A DNA stretch of 64,000 bases from Zeus faber. Its lineage: Eukaryota > Chordata > Actinopteri > Zeiformes > Zeidae. Both the position numbers and the translations under genes were made by a program. Below are positions 1 to 28,144 of the stretch, piece by piece (the first letter of the stretch is position 1; the number at the start of each line of letters is the position of its first letter). Below the pieces are notes generated by a model. That model was not told the origin of the DNA. It ran no database searches and saw only the letters and a program-made list of their open reading frames with translations. The stretch is taken from NCBI GenBank assembly GCA_960531495.1, contig OY482848.1, positions 18,505,458 through 18,569,457 of the forward strand, written 5' to 3'.

Positions 1-514
1 TACGGTTTGTATCTCGTTTCAAAAAACGTTCTCAGACCATTTGTACGCATTTTAATGATTTGGAGAACTTACTGGAACACGTCAAATCGAAATTTTTCGA
101 GACGCTTGTTTTTTTTTTTCTGGCAGTCATCCGGAAAGCCCAACGCCATGTAGGTGTGATCGGTTTTTAATTGTCTTTTATTTTTGTATTTATTGTTTGA
201 TATAAAAAGCTAGATTCCATCTTTTTTTGACACTGACCCTTGTCATTTAAAGAGCATCCTGATAGAATATATAGTAATAATCATATTTGACCTCAGGGAT
301 TTCCTGAATGCTCTTTAAACATATTACTGTAGTGAGATTTGGACCAATCTTCTTACATTTGCGCTTTTGAACATTCCATTGAATATAATCCATGCTTTTG
401 CAGCCTTGACCAAAGTTCCATACGTTATAATGCACGACAGCCACATACATGATAATTAGGTACATGTGTCATTGCACAACACATTACTTTATTTTAAGGT
501 GTCCAACAGCCTTT

Positions 515-557
<43 letters not shown>

Positions 558-2190
558 ACAAGTCTGCCTCTCTCTCTCGCTCACACACACACACACACAC
601 GTGACTGCGGAAGTATTGTCTGCGACCCCCGTGACCTCTGCCAGGACAGTTCTAGTACAGCAGTGTCCTCTCCTCTGGATTGACTCATTGATTTGACCTG
701 TTTCAACACTTTCCCAGCATGCATCGCTGCTGCTACACGCAGCAGTTGACTTAAAAGGCCAGTGCATTCTGATATCAAGCCATTTGAACCCCCGTCGATG
801 AGAAGTTTTTTTTCCCCTTTTCTTTATTTTGCCGTTTTGCTGCTGATTTATTGTCCGCTTCACTGTCGCTCTTCCTAATAGAGCTGGGGATTTTTACCAC
901 AGCGAACTCGAGCTGTTTAGAACTGCTGTTTTTTATGTTACAGTTCATTCGCCCTTTTGAATTTAGCGTAGAGCAGAACATTGTCTTGCTGTGACATGGA
1001 CACGATAAATACTATATCACTGCCAGCAACAAATGACCACCCCACCCTAGTCATTAGATGTTCACGTGGTGCTTTCAAGAATTATTACAGCCCTTTTTCC
1101 TAAAAATAAAATAAAATATAAACTGATTATTGCATTAGAAATAAGACAATTTCTACAGTGTGGTATTGCTTGTGTGTCCAGTACGATCTGTCTATTTCTT
1201 ATTCCCAAATCGACCTTTGGGAGAACAGGTCTATAGCGGAGGGGTCCGTTTCGGAGGCTTTTTCTCTGGTGGAATCCTACATCTAAAGAACAGTCTCTGA
1301 TGTGGAGACGGTCCCGAGCAATAATGTCGCTTCAAAAAGGATTTAAAAGCTTTGGCAGCGGCAGACGCACCTGTTCGGAGAAGGCGTTCATTTCAGGGTT
1401 GCTGCCGGCCGCACTGCGAGCCTCACTGTGCCTAACTTAGCTGCAAATGTAGGGAAACAGATTTGTTGTCTTCGAAGTATATCCGTGTAAAACATATCCT
1501 CCTGTTCCTTTTCATGTTTCTAAAAAAATGTTAAGATAAATTAATCGTATGAAATAAAATATATATACAGCAAATTTTCCACTTTTTTTTTTTCTTGTAT
1601 CGGGGCCAAAGGAGTGTTAATGACTTATATGTTGAATTTTGATACAAATTTTGTTCTCGAAAATTTCTTCCACCCACTGTGACTCGACTCAGCAGCTGAG
1701 TCGCTGTACACTTCTTGTGCAGACCGGACATCGAAAAGCTTGTCACAGGAGCCTCCGGGTGGCTGCAGGAATCAAGAGTTTAAATGAATACCTTTTAAGA
1801 CAACCGTAAGACTAATGTACAGACGAAAAATACGTTTATGAACTTCAGGTTTGGACTCGAGGCTGACATTTTGACAAAATAAATTGATTCAAATGAGATC
1901 AAATGTTTTGTCTTGAAAATTAAGACCTCGCACAAGACTTTCAAGGCCTAATGTTTGTAAAATAGAAGTTAAGGACATTTTAAGAACACCCATGTCATGT
2001 TGACCATTACCGAAACAAGTTATTTCATTGGTTTTACTATTGTACATATAGTCACTCTTCCTTAAATCCGTGTGTGATCAAGAGCAAAATTGAAAGCCTT
2101 TCCTCCGGTCACTGTTTCTAAACAGGAAATCCATACATCGGTTCTTCCTCTAGACACCAGGACACCAGAAAGGCACATCAAGAAGGGAGG
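1..2190. other. Gene-free AT-rich flank with a CT/CA microsatellite
   Basis: I see no supportable exon here. A (CT)n run at about 519-553 is followed by mixed CT and a (CA)n run at about 583-601. A GC-richer patch at 1,200-1,440 looks exon-like on the minus strand but could not be tied to a family. In other vertebrates NANS follows ANP32B on this side, and none of its sequence was recognised. Confidence 0.5.
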
Positions 2191-2199
2191 GGGAAAAAA

Positions 2200-2887
2200 A
2201 AGCATCAAATGTTAACATTTTATTTACAAAGTTGTTTTCTTGTCATACAGAAAGTAAAAATGTAGCTACAACCTTGATTTATGCAACAACCGGCCACACA
2301 CACAAAAAAACATGGCTCGCTTGTTGCACAGTTGCTATAGCAATAATTTTATTGGGAAAAAATAAGGAACGGAGGAGGAAAAAAAAAGAAAAAGAAACAA
2401 AAAGGACAAAAAAAATTTGAAATAACCAAAAAAAAAAAAAAAAAAAATTCATCCAACAAGTTATTAAAAGCACAGACCCAAAACTAGATACCAGTCCCAA
2501 AGTCCTCACGCAGGAATACATATAGAGGGGTCGACAGTGAAAGTGTGGAATGCTGAGTGGGGGGCTGCCTGAGAACCTTGGGAAGGGGGGGGGGGGGGGA
2601 ATTCGTGGTGTGTGTGTGTGGGGGGTGGAGCTCTCGGTTCCACGGGAGAGGGTGTGGGGGTGAGGGGGGAGGGTGGCAGGTCCACTCAGCCCACCCACCC
2701 ATCCTACAGTCTTGCCTCACAGAAGGAGCTCGGAGCGAAAGGTCGGCGGTTTGGGCGGGGCGGCGTAGAAAGGATGACAAGGATTTAAGGAGGGCGGGTG
2801 TTCGGTGGGAGTGGGTGGGGAGGGGAGGGGTGGGGTTGGTAACTCGGTAGGCTCTCGTTTTTTTTTTTTGTTCTTAAGTCTTGCTCA
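2200..2887 (-). other. anp32b: 3' untranslated region of anp32b copy 1 with poly(A) signals
   Basis: Downstream of the stop codon on the minus strand there are two AATAAA hexamers (plus-strand TTTATT at 2,348-2,353 and 2,219-2,224). The interval also holds purine/pyrimidine-biased runs, including a G run near 2,585-2,599 and an A run near 2,430-2,447. The transcript end is inferred from these hexamers only. Confidence 0.55.
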
Positions 2888-10089
<7,202 letters not shown>

Positions 10090-10499
10090 GTTTAAAATTA
10101 AACTTTTTCCTCTCCCCGGGGGTCGTGCGGGATTGTTCTTCAGTCCAAAAGGCAGAGAGATGCCCTAATGGAGGGAGAATACGGGACTAAGTTAGTCCGG
10201 CGAGGAGAGAAACCATGGAGGGAAACGGGACTGGAACCCAATGACTGCTCAGCAGCGCCCCCCGTGGCCAGAAAGGCACATCGCCCCGTTTTGTATTATT
10301 TTTTTTTATTTTTTTTTTATAAATAAGGCAATGCAGTCACAAAATATGACGCTGCTCCGAAGCGTTTGGAAAAGTGCTTTATTAAGTCGGATCGGGTGTA
10401 AACGTCTCGTGGATTTCGCCCCGTGCAATGAGATCCTTTATATTGACATGTTTTCAAATCGTGCAAAACATGGAATTCTATCGATACATAAATAATAAT

Positions 10500-12590
10500 T
10501 AAATACAAATGGAGAAGATTATTGAAATACTACAATCCAATCCAATGTACTAAGATTTTTAAATGGAAAAAAACCCATTCCATCCATAACTACATGATGT
10601 ATTATTTGTGTTGCTTAAATTCCTCTAACACGCTTTAGTTTTTTGCATTTAAAAATGTACAATAGACTTGTAGATTGTAGTATTAATTTCATCTGTATTT
10701 GTTTTATGTATATATGTGAATTGTGACACAGAATTCCTTCCATAGCAAAATGACATTTTTCCAATTAAAAAATAAATGTAATTGTTTAGGTTATATGTAT
10801 GTTTGATATAACTTGAAATACTCATTAAATTAGTATCATGTCATTTTATATTTTTTTATTGAAAAGTAGAGTAATATAAAAAATGTCCCCATGTTCCATC
10901 TCCATAACACTACCTGTTGCCATGTGATTTCTTATTTCTCACAATACACTGCTCACTGTACATTATCCTTTAAAACTGCATATTCTTTTGCATACTGTAC
11001 ATACATATTTTGATTGTATATATTTTTGCTTATATTTTACCTATGTATTTTTGCCTATATATTTTGCTTTTCTAGTACATACATTTTTTGTGATTCAGAT
11101 CATTTTTAAATTTAATTGTTTTTCACAATACTTTGTTTTGCACAGCACTCGCAGTATACTTGTATGGCTGCATGTCATGAATACAAATCTTGAATTTTGA
11201 CTAAGCAAATGCTGAAGTTGTAAGCCCCCTCTGAGAAACTTGATCAATAAATCTCAGGTCAACTTACTGTTTTTGTTGTCTCTAGTCAGTTCATGTTCAC
11301 CTTCTTTTCCTTTCCCGCCCGTGCTAACACTGAAGGTGTGTATTTGGTTCGTTGTGAAGAGAGCATTGTATATGTACATGGTGGGTCCCCCCCCCCTCCA
11401 CATTACTTCCTGCGTAAAGCCAACATCCCTGCAGCAGAAGCAGTCTAGTGTGCCCCACTACACGGCCATGCCTCAAAACGCCATCAAATCTAAGTACTAA
11501 AAAATACTAATCCACATTATATTTGTGATACTGGAGATGTTTGCATAATAGTCACAACAGCTTAATATATATGATGTAATTTTAAATGTGATGTGGTGTT
11601 ATTGATGGAGAACATGTCAGTCACTGTTTGAAACAAATTATTTTAAACACTGGCCTTTTGTAAGTGGGGAAAATTGCATTTTACCTCTTCAAAATCAACC
11701 TCCAGTATTTAAAATCATTTTCCAGGAGAGGGCACTAATATGCATTTTCTGAACAGTCTGCCTTTAAACTCAGGCGTTAATAAAATACAGCAACATGGGT
11801 TTACACAGATAATAACGCCTCCCCCCCTTTGCTATAACGGTTCATGATAATAATCTGACAATCTTTGGAGGTGGAGGTGTGTGGGTTATTTGAGGATTGT
11901 CAACATAACACTCCAGTCACTCCAGTGAATCTATAGAACTGCCATTGGTAGAGCTAGTGTTCGTCGTTTTTCACTGTTTATGTACTCTTTGTACTTCCTA
12001 AAGTAAGCTAAAGCTTAAGTAAAAATACTGTGCAAAAAGCACTCCAGTTAACGTAAAAGTTCTCCATTTATCATTATACTCAACAAAAGTATTAAAGTAC
12101 TTGACATTAAATGCATTCAAACATCAAAGGTAAAATACTCATTTAACATGAGCTCATATTTTTGTGGAATAAAATGGTAAGTTTAGTAAGAGTTACACAA
12201 GTAATACCTCAAAAGTGTACAAAATTGTTAGTTACTTTCAAACCCCCAGGATCAGGATGCATAACACATATTTGTAAAATAATGTTCATATAAAATGTTA
12301 GTATTTTAAAAATAATTGTGTATTTTTGGTAAGGTTGATCCACTGCTGATCGCACAAAGTTGGAACAAACTTTTAAATTACGCCTTGTAGATGTAATATG
12401 AGTGAGGATTCAGCGACTGGATTGCTAATTTCTTGCTTCAAATTTGTTCAGAAACAGATTTTGGTGGACTGAAAAGGAGTTTACAGACGGATCACAGAAT
12501 GCGAGGCCTCAAGGGGAGGGTGCCACCCATTTAATCAGACCGTTAGAGGTGTGTTAGAATGGTTAGAATGCATAATATGAGGTATCTTCA
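10500..12590. other. AT-rich gene-free spacer with an old interspersed segment
   Basis: No coding sequence was recognised. About 12,000-12,240 contains a segment recognisably similar to 26,735-26,970 (shared TACTTGACATTAAATGCA, and GAGCTCATATTT followed by TGTGGAATAAAA). It may be an interspersed repeat or the outer part of the duplicated anp32b unit. Confidence 0.5.
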
Positions 12591-12599
12591 GCAGAAAAC

Positions 12600-13290
12600 T
12601 TAGGTCCCCTTTAAAACCACCTACCTAATATTGAGGAGTACCCCCCAAAACAGCTCTGACCCATTGTGGCATGGACTCCACAAGACCTCTGAAGGTGTCC
12701 TGTGGTATCTGGCACCCAGACGTGAGCAGCAGATCCTTTAAGTCCTGGAAGTTGTGAGGTTGGGCCCCCTTGGATCAGGCTTGTTGTACCAGCTCATCCC
12801 ACAGATGCTCCATCGGATTGAGATCTGGGGAACTCGGAGGCCAAGTCAACACCTTGAACTCTTTGTCATGTTCCTCAAACCATTCCTGAACAATGTTTTT
12901 GCAGTGTAGCAGGGTGTATTATCCTGCTGAAAGAGGTCACTGCCACCAGGGAACACCGTTGCCATGAATGGCTGTACTTGGTCTGCAACAATGTTTATAG
13001 GAGGTACAGTACCAGGTAGGTACAAAGTAACATCCACATGAATGCCAGGACCCAAGGTTTCCCAGCATCACACTGCCTCCACAGGCTTGCCTTCTTCCCA
13101 TAGTGCATCCTGGTGCCATCTCTTCCAAAAAGACAAAAAAAAAAGCCACACTGTGTGCGCTGACACCTTTTCTTTTTTTTTTACATAGACATCACTACAT
13201 TAGCTCTTGTGTGTGATCAGGCCAGACGGGCTAGAATTTTGCTCCCCACAAGCATCAATGAGCCTTGGGCAGCCATGACCCTGACCAATA
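12600..13290 (-). pseudogene. Decayed Tc1-like transposase fragment
   Basis: On the minus strand, broken frames read as a Tc1/mariner transposase C-terminus: a QQDNTPCYTAKT stretch (catalytic Asp region), then a WPPSSPDLNP-like motif, then a tail matching NFQDLKDLLL and VESMPQWVRAVL. The frame shifts near 12,890 and 13,060, and a T-rich run interrupts it at about 13,170. More degraded sequence of the same element seems to continue to about 13,290. No inverted repeats were located. It is a dead remnant. Confidence 0.8.
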
Positions 13291-13299
13291 TTACACACA

Positions 13300-16200
13300 C
13301 ATTAAAAAAAAATAAAGCTTGAATAAATTGAATTTACTTATACTTCGCCTTTAATTATGGAAATAAGTATTAAGTCAAAGTATATCAAAATAAACTTGGT
13401 ACAACAGTAGATCACCTCTTATTCGGTTTTTAGAGCATGAACCCTCTGAACAGTTGAGTGTGTCTTGCTACTGGGCATGTCATGAACATGTAACTGCCAG
13501 TTTAGTCTTCCGCAATCATTTGAAAACAGCAATTCAGCCCTGGTACAAATGGCAACATTTAAAAAAGCCACTGTTGCAACGATAAAACTGGTAGCAGCAT
13601 CTTTCATCTACAAATCCCCAGCAACTTCAAATGGACAAAATAAAGCAAACAAGGACTGCTATACGTAAAGCTCGAACCCAGAACTTGTCCTCAAACCCCT
13701 TTGGCTCAGAACTAGGGGCGTGGCTGCTCCTTCCAATTAAAGCTACCCACACTGAAACAGCCCGTTTTGGAACAGTCTGGGTTTAGAGGCATGTCACAAT
13801 GGCTAAAATGCAAAATTGGCAGGGTATTTTCAGCAAAAAAACGTAAAAAACATGTTTTTGGGACCTCAGAGACCTATATTTACATGTGTGAAAAGAAGCA
13901 TAATAGGTCCCCTTATAAAAGACGGGAGAACAAAAGACATAAGAACTGGCGAACATGTCCCAGGACACCGTTGTCAGAATTCTCGAAAAAAATAGTGTTT
14001 CCACACAAAAATAAGCAGGGTCAACACCCTAAAATAGGCGATTGACACCTTTCCCATTGCCAGGAGAAATGCATTTTTTTTCTGGCGCGTCACGTTCGAC
14101 CTCACAAACGCATCAGAAAAGGGGCGTGTCATGGTTCCAGCGTGATTGGAACAAAACATTAAGAGGAGACAGCAACGTCAACAAACATAAAACTTGGGGG
14201 GGGGGGTATTTTGAGCCGTTCAAAAGAGTTGGATCGTTCATGAACGACCCAACACTACAGTAGAAGCAGCGTGGTCCTTCGGTGGTGGGGAGCGGGGATT
14301 CACCGCTGTGCCCCCCACGGTGCGATCCCCACACGCACAAAACGTCATGGTCCCCCGTGCGGAAAAAAGTCAATAACTTCTGATTTTGGATCCTCAATGG
14401 GATATGAATCTTGAAATGATGGAATGACACACGGGTATTCCTGTCCATGTATGCGCCAACGTCCGGAACTTCAACGCGCGTCGCATCCCGCAGGTTAGGT
14501 GGCCAAAATGAGCAGGTCGACCCGGGTGTCCTGTTCTCACATCAGAGCCCATCAGAGCTGGAGCCGATAAAAACCCGGGTCTATTGCAGGGTCATTCGAC
14601 CCGGGTTTTTCCCTTTCCCGCTGGTGACAAACACCGGGTGTTAGCGGGTGTGTCTGGGTTTTTGGTGCAGTGGGAAAGTTATAAGAACTCCGTCTACTTT
14701 ACGTGCCATTAAATGCCACTAGGGGCGCAGATTCCGTGACACTTGTTTTCAGAGCGAGTTGCTAAACAGAGAAACAAGCAAAACAGCAGCAGCAGTGAAA
14801 GAAGCACATATGCAACAGCGAGAGGAGTCGTCTGTGTTTTTGCTTTGCATAAAGATAAAAAACAAACAAAAAAAAACAATCACCTATAGGCATTATTTTA
14901 AAGACCGGAGTTCATTTCAGTTTAAATTCTAGTTATGGCTTTTCTCATTGGAATAATTTCAAACTTGAATGTCTTATCAATATAATATGTTGATTGCATG
15001 ATTGTTTTGTCTGTCATCATTACAGCTGTTTTCATATGCTTTGAGCCCTTTCTTCAGATGGGACACCTTTGTAGGTTTGTCGATATCAATTATCACCAAG
15101 TACAGTGGTGGAAGTGAAACTTTTATGGAATATAATTACAGTTTAAGTGGAAGTTCTGAATTCCTTATTCTGCTGAAGTGTCTACTTACCGTGGTGTCAA
15201 CTGTAAGTAAACAGTATTTCTATGAAGTGTGGAAAAACGTGTCAGCAAGGTAGTGAAAAGCGATGATACATTGAAAGACAAAATTGTGAAATCAAACTCA
15301 AACTGTGTCACACAATGTCATTTATTAACAGTATATAGAAAAGTGAGAAAAATATATAACAAAACAAAGACGCACTTCAACAACTCAAAACTGGTCAAAT
15401 TTCTTCACTGAAAGTGTGGTCATCCGGCTCTCCCATTTCCATTTCGTACATAACGTCATTGACCCTCTTCTTGAAAATGGCAGTGTGCCGCCGAGAGAGA
15501 CCACGCATAAAGTGTCGAGCTCGGCATCTCTTCCCTCGGTGTTATTCATTTTTCACTAGTCGTTTGCTCCGAGTCTTGTGGCTCCGGGAAAAGAAAACAA
15601 AAAACAAAACAAGCCAGAAAAGAAGAGCCTGAAGTCCGTCCCCTGCCGTGACGCAACAGTATTTGGGCCAACATAACAAGGGGAGCTCTCAAATGAGAAA
15701 AAGACATCGGGGGCTTGCGCCGAGAACACCGCAACAACCCAGATCACCGTGTCAATTTGTTCTCATCTTGTTCTGAACGCGACTTTTTGGTGAAAAACTT
15801 CTACTTTTTTTTTTTTTAAATATGCCTCCACCTTAAGTCTTATCAACCTTCTTATAGGGATTATAAAATCTGAAGTGTGCCCAAATGGCTGCCTTCATTG
15901 AAGATGGCGCAGGTTGAATTTGGTTTTCCTCTGCCATGAAGTCTTACAATTCCACTGCTTGTCTTTCGCGGCAATGTGTTCTATAGTCGGAGATGAGACT
16001 CACGTTTCTATGACCACAACTGACCTGTCAACAAAGTGCCATCTGTAGGATTTATGCCTGCCACAGTCTCTTGCGCACGTAGTGCGTGCACTCGCGCACA
16101 AAGCACTGGGAGTTTAAAGTCGGCGCATTGTCCATTGCAGTATCCTCAGAAACCACGGGTGGCAGTAGAGAGAAAGTACCACGTGAAGAAGGACGTAGTA

Positions 16201-16570
16201 AACAAAGAAGAACGCTAAACAGCAAACATGGATGCACGCACAGCATCGGAGCATGTTAATGCCAAGGAGAAATTGCTGTTCATGGTGGTTAAACTGACAA
16301 AAGCGCAGAGGAGCTGGTCTTCCATGTCCGTTCCATGCAGACAGGAGAGGGGGGTTGAAGTGATGTCCCGCTCAGCATTTTATTGACAACTTACTAAACT
16401 ACGGAACAGAGTCACAATGGGTAATTATTTCTCCCTCATTGCAAGCTTCTGTAAAAATAAACTGCACATACATACAAAGAAAAATAATTACCTTTTATTT
16501 GTAAACTAAACTTTACAATGCCCCTGTTAATTTTAAATAAAATCACCAAAGTACTTGAATTAGCTGTTTG
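13300..16570. other. Gene-free spacer with degenerate repeats
   Basis: I recognise no exon. The stretch 13,760-13,920, ending GCATAATAGGTCCCCTT, and a related ATGCATAATATGAGG/AGGTCCCCTTT stretch near 12,565-12,615 look like copies of one interspersed element. About 14,510-14,670 has repeated GACCCGGGT motifs of unknown origin. Confidence 0.45.
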
Positions 16571-16576
16571 CGTATA

Positions 16577-16883
16577 CAGGTAGTCCTCACTCAACAACCT
16601 ACCTGTTTAACAACCGTTCTGACTTAAGACCAGCTCTCTTACCAGTCTGTATTGTGCGCCTCCTACAATACCGCGGCGTGTGCGCTGTGTGCTTTGAGTC
16701 TCTGCGTCAGGCACCTCATCACCGTTCTCAGTCTCGTTCTCGCAGTCTGTCAGTATTCACTACCCTAGCGTTTGTAGTGGCCACGCCCCCTTACCGTGAA
16801 ATAACACGGGTCCTCGCTTATCGACCAATTGGCTTAATGACCTGGTCCGAGGAATGGAACTTGTCGTTAAGTGAGGAGTACCT
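16577..16883. mobile_element. Mariner-like MITE (about 0.3 kb)
   Basis: The left end CAGGTAGTCCTCACTCAAC and right end GTCGTTAAGTGAGGAGTACC are imperfect terminal inverted repeats about 21 bp long. TA lies at each end (…TATA|CAGG and CCTA|TA…), consistent with a TA target-site duplication. The interior has no transposase frame. Confidence 0.7.
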
Positions 16884-17162
16884 ATACTATTTGGTATCGG
16901 TAGACTTTGTATTTCACATCTGGCTTGGGCTGCGGATCAATTTTGGCCAAAATATCAGAAAAAAAAACAGCAAAACGGTGATCTCCCATCGACCCAATGC
17001 ATGTCTTCCAGGGAACGCCCCTTGCGCTGCTCGTCACCCATGCGAGCCAACCATATATAGTTCTTAGGAGAAAATGAAACCGTATCATCACAATTTAAAA
17101 AAAATAGATTTTTGGAATTTGAAAAATCGATTTAGAATCTTAGAAGACAAGAGTTGCGATTC

Positions 17163-25531
<8,369 letters not shown>

Positions 25532-25539
25532 GTTTTAAA

Positions 25540-25950
25540 ATTAAACTTTTTCCTCTCCCCGGGGGTCGTGCGGGATTGTTCTTCAGCCCAAAAGGCAGAG
25601 AGATGCCCTAATGGAGGGAGAATACGGGACTAAGTTAGTCCGGCGAGGAGAGAAACCATGGAGGGAAACGGGACTGGAACCCAATGACTGCTCAGCAGCG
25701 CCCCCCGTGGCCAGAAAGGCACATCGCCCCGTTTTGTATTATTTTTATTTGTAATAACACAAAATATGTGAATATGAATATGACGCTGCTCCGAAGCGTT
25801 TGGAAAAGTGCTTTATTAAGTCGGATCGGGTGTAAACGTCTTGTGGATTTCGCCCCGTGCAACGAGATCCTTTTCCGTGTGTTTTCGAAGTGTGCAAAAA
25901 ATATTCTGTCAATTCACAAATAGATATCGTTAAATACCAATTGAAAAGAA
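25540..25950 (-). promoter_or_regulatory. anp32b: Duplicated anp32b promoter region (copy 2)
   Basis: This aligns closely with copy 1 from 10,090 to about 10,490. Shared stretches include TGACTGCTCAGCAGCGCCCC, CACATCGCCCCGTTTTG and CGCTGCTCCGAAGCGTTTGG. Similarity fades beyond about 25,950. The promoter role is inferred from position just upstream of the ATG at 25,531. Confidence 0.55.
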
Positions 25951-25999
25951 TATTAAATACTGCAATCCAACAATGTGTATTAATATTTGTAAACGGGGG

Positions 26000-27660
26000 A
26001 AAAAAACAAACAAACACGAAGCCCCGTCAGTCTAGTGTTTGACTGCGGGACAGTATGACAGGAGTACCCCCCTTATACAAGCACAAATCTGTATTCTACT
26101 GTATAAATAAATGAATAAAATACACGGAAAAGTATTGGAAAATTTAGAAATGAATCCGCCTCTATTTCCTTGTGACAGTGTGCTGATTATAATCGCAAAT
26201 TAAAGAATAAAGCCGTTTTTCTTTTCCTTTTGAATGCGTTATGATATGCGATGTATACTCTCTGTGTATCATCTGATGAATCCCGTGTGCTTGTATTCGT
26301 TTCTCGTGTTTATTTATTTCAATTTGATTTTATTTTTTTTAATTGACATCTTATTTTGAAGACCGTGCATCGTCGGTGTGTTTCCATGTTTGGTCTCCGC
26401 CCCGTCGCGCTCTGGGTCGGTGCCGCAGCCTCTACAGTAAAGGTCAGTACACGTGTGCGCTCCAGTTTTAGGGGCGACTTATTGGAGCCCGTTCAGACAC
26501 GCCAGCGGATCTGTGGGACTGCCCTTGGAAAGAGCCCGTGTTGATCATTCTCCAAGGTAGGCTTTCCACTGTTTATGTGCTTCTCACACTCCCGAACCGG
26601 CAGGTCCTTGCAGACAAGTAACCCCTAGCGCCTTCCTCCAGAGAGGGAGAGCAGAGCACGGTTTGTATTTTATCACCTTGCAAAGCAATGTTTAGAGGGG
26701 ACCGGGGAGAAATAAAGAAATGGGGAAAACGTAGGTAAAGCTAAAGTAAAAAATACCGTGAAGAAGTACAGCATTCTACTCAATAAGAAGTAGAAATTAC
26801 TTGACATTAAATGCAGTCAAGTACCAAAGGTAAATACTCTTTAAATATGAGCTCATATTTCTGTGGAATAAAAATGTAAGATATTTGCTTTGAAATGTAA
26901 TGGAGTGAAACAAAGTTACAGTCACCTAAAATGGAGTAAGACAAGTAAATACCTCAAAAGTGAACAAAGTTGTACAGTTAGTTTGTCAAAACAGAGCCAT
27001 CATGAATGTGTTCCATCAAAAACAGCAGGTACCACTGGATGAGAACTTTATGATACAAGAAAAAATAAAGCCTCGACTTGACCAAGATACTATGCTTGAG
27101 TTATGGATTATTTGAGAAATTCTGTTTGTGTTCACGCAGGGGTAAATGAATAAAAGTGAAGAAATTGATTTCAGTTTTTGAAATGACTATCCCGTATATA
27201 TGTTACATCTATGACAAACAGTGTTTAGCATGTCTACACCAGTATAGATGCCATTGGCCATCAACTGCTATTTCCACACAGGCACAGTCGTGCCTCAATG
27301 TGCTGCGATAAGATTAAGAACACACCCCAAATTTAAGCAGCTCCCTCCAATGAGATAAGTTGGGTTTACCCATGCTCCCCTTTGGAAGATCTTGTTTCAT
27401 GTAACACTGTTTTGGGCTTTTCCACCATACTAATAGTTTTTACATTTGTACAGGATAATGAAATATTTCCAAGTGACAGACTGAAGGAGCTTTAAAATCA
27501 TTATTATTTTTTTGAGTTTCTTGAGTAGCGCTTTTATCTGTGTAACTACCTGCTTGTTATACAAGACGTTGACACGTGGAAGTGGAACGACGACCACATT
27601 TCTGTCAGATCCGACCATTTCCACAGCTAGGCACCAGCTGCACTCGGCACCTCTCATTAT

Positions 27661-27757
<97 letters not shown>

Positions 27758-27829
27758 TTTACAAACACACACACATTTTACAAACACACACACACATGTA
27801 CATGCACACACACACACACGCAGATGCAG

Positions 27830-27865
<36 letters not shown>

Positions 27866-28144
27866 TCACATATCAGACTGACATTCTTCCACACACTCAG
27901 TTGCAGTTTGTTTTTTGCTGCCAAGTCTCCACCTTTTTAAATATGATAAGAGTGAAGCTGCAGAACTCTCCCGCCATCCTCATGCTAATGGTTAACCAGA
28001 TAATTCAGTCTAGAGTGGCAAGTGGAAACAGTTTGAACATATTCGGTCTCATTCCTTTGTGCTTCTCCCTCCTGAATGGATTAAATATATAAATATATAA
28101 ATATATCTATATATATTTATTTTTGGCCGTTGCAAGGATTAGGA
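26000..28144. other. Intergenic region between divergent anp32b copy 2 and hemgn, with long CA arrays
   Basis: There is no coding exon. The segment 26,735-26,970 resembles 12,000-12,240. An uninterrupted (CA)n array runs about 27,662-27,754, with more broken CA sequence to about 27,862. Both genes read away from this interval, so their regulatory sequence should lie here. Confidence 0.6.
27662..27862. repeat. (CA)n microsatellite
   Basis: About 46 perfect CA units (27,662-27,754) are followed by interrupted CA runs with ATGTTTTACA and GCAGATGCAGG breaks. Long open frames of Thr-His or Cys-Val here are repeat artefacts. Confidence 0.95.

Noticed and set aside
1200-1440. Possible minus-strand exon (a frame reading HSEARSAAGSNPEMNAFSEQ before a GT)
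   Set aside because: There is no matching acceptor in phase, no recognisable family and no neighbouring exon. NANS is expected nearby from synteny, but this does not resemble it.
27512-27940. Thr-His and Cys-Val rich open frames
   Set aside because: Translations of the CA microsatellite.
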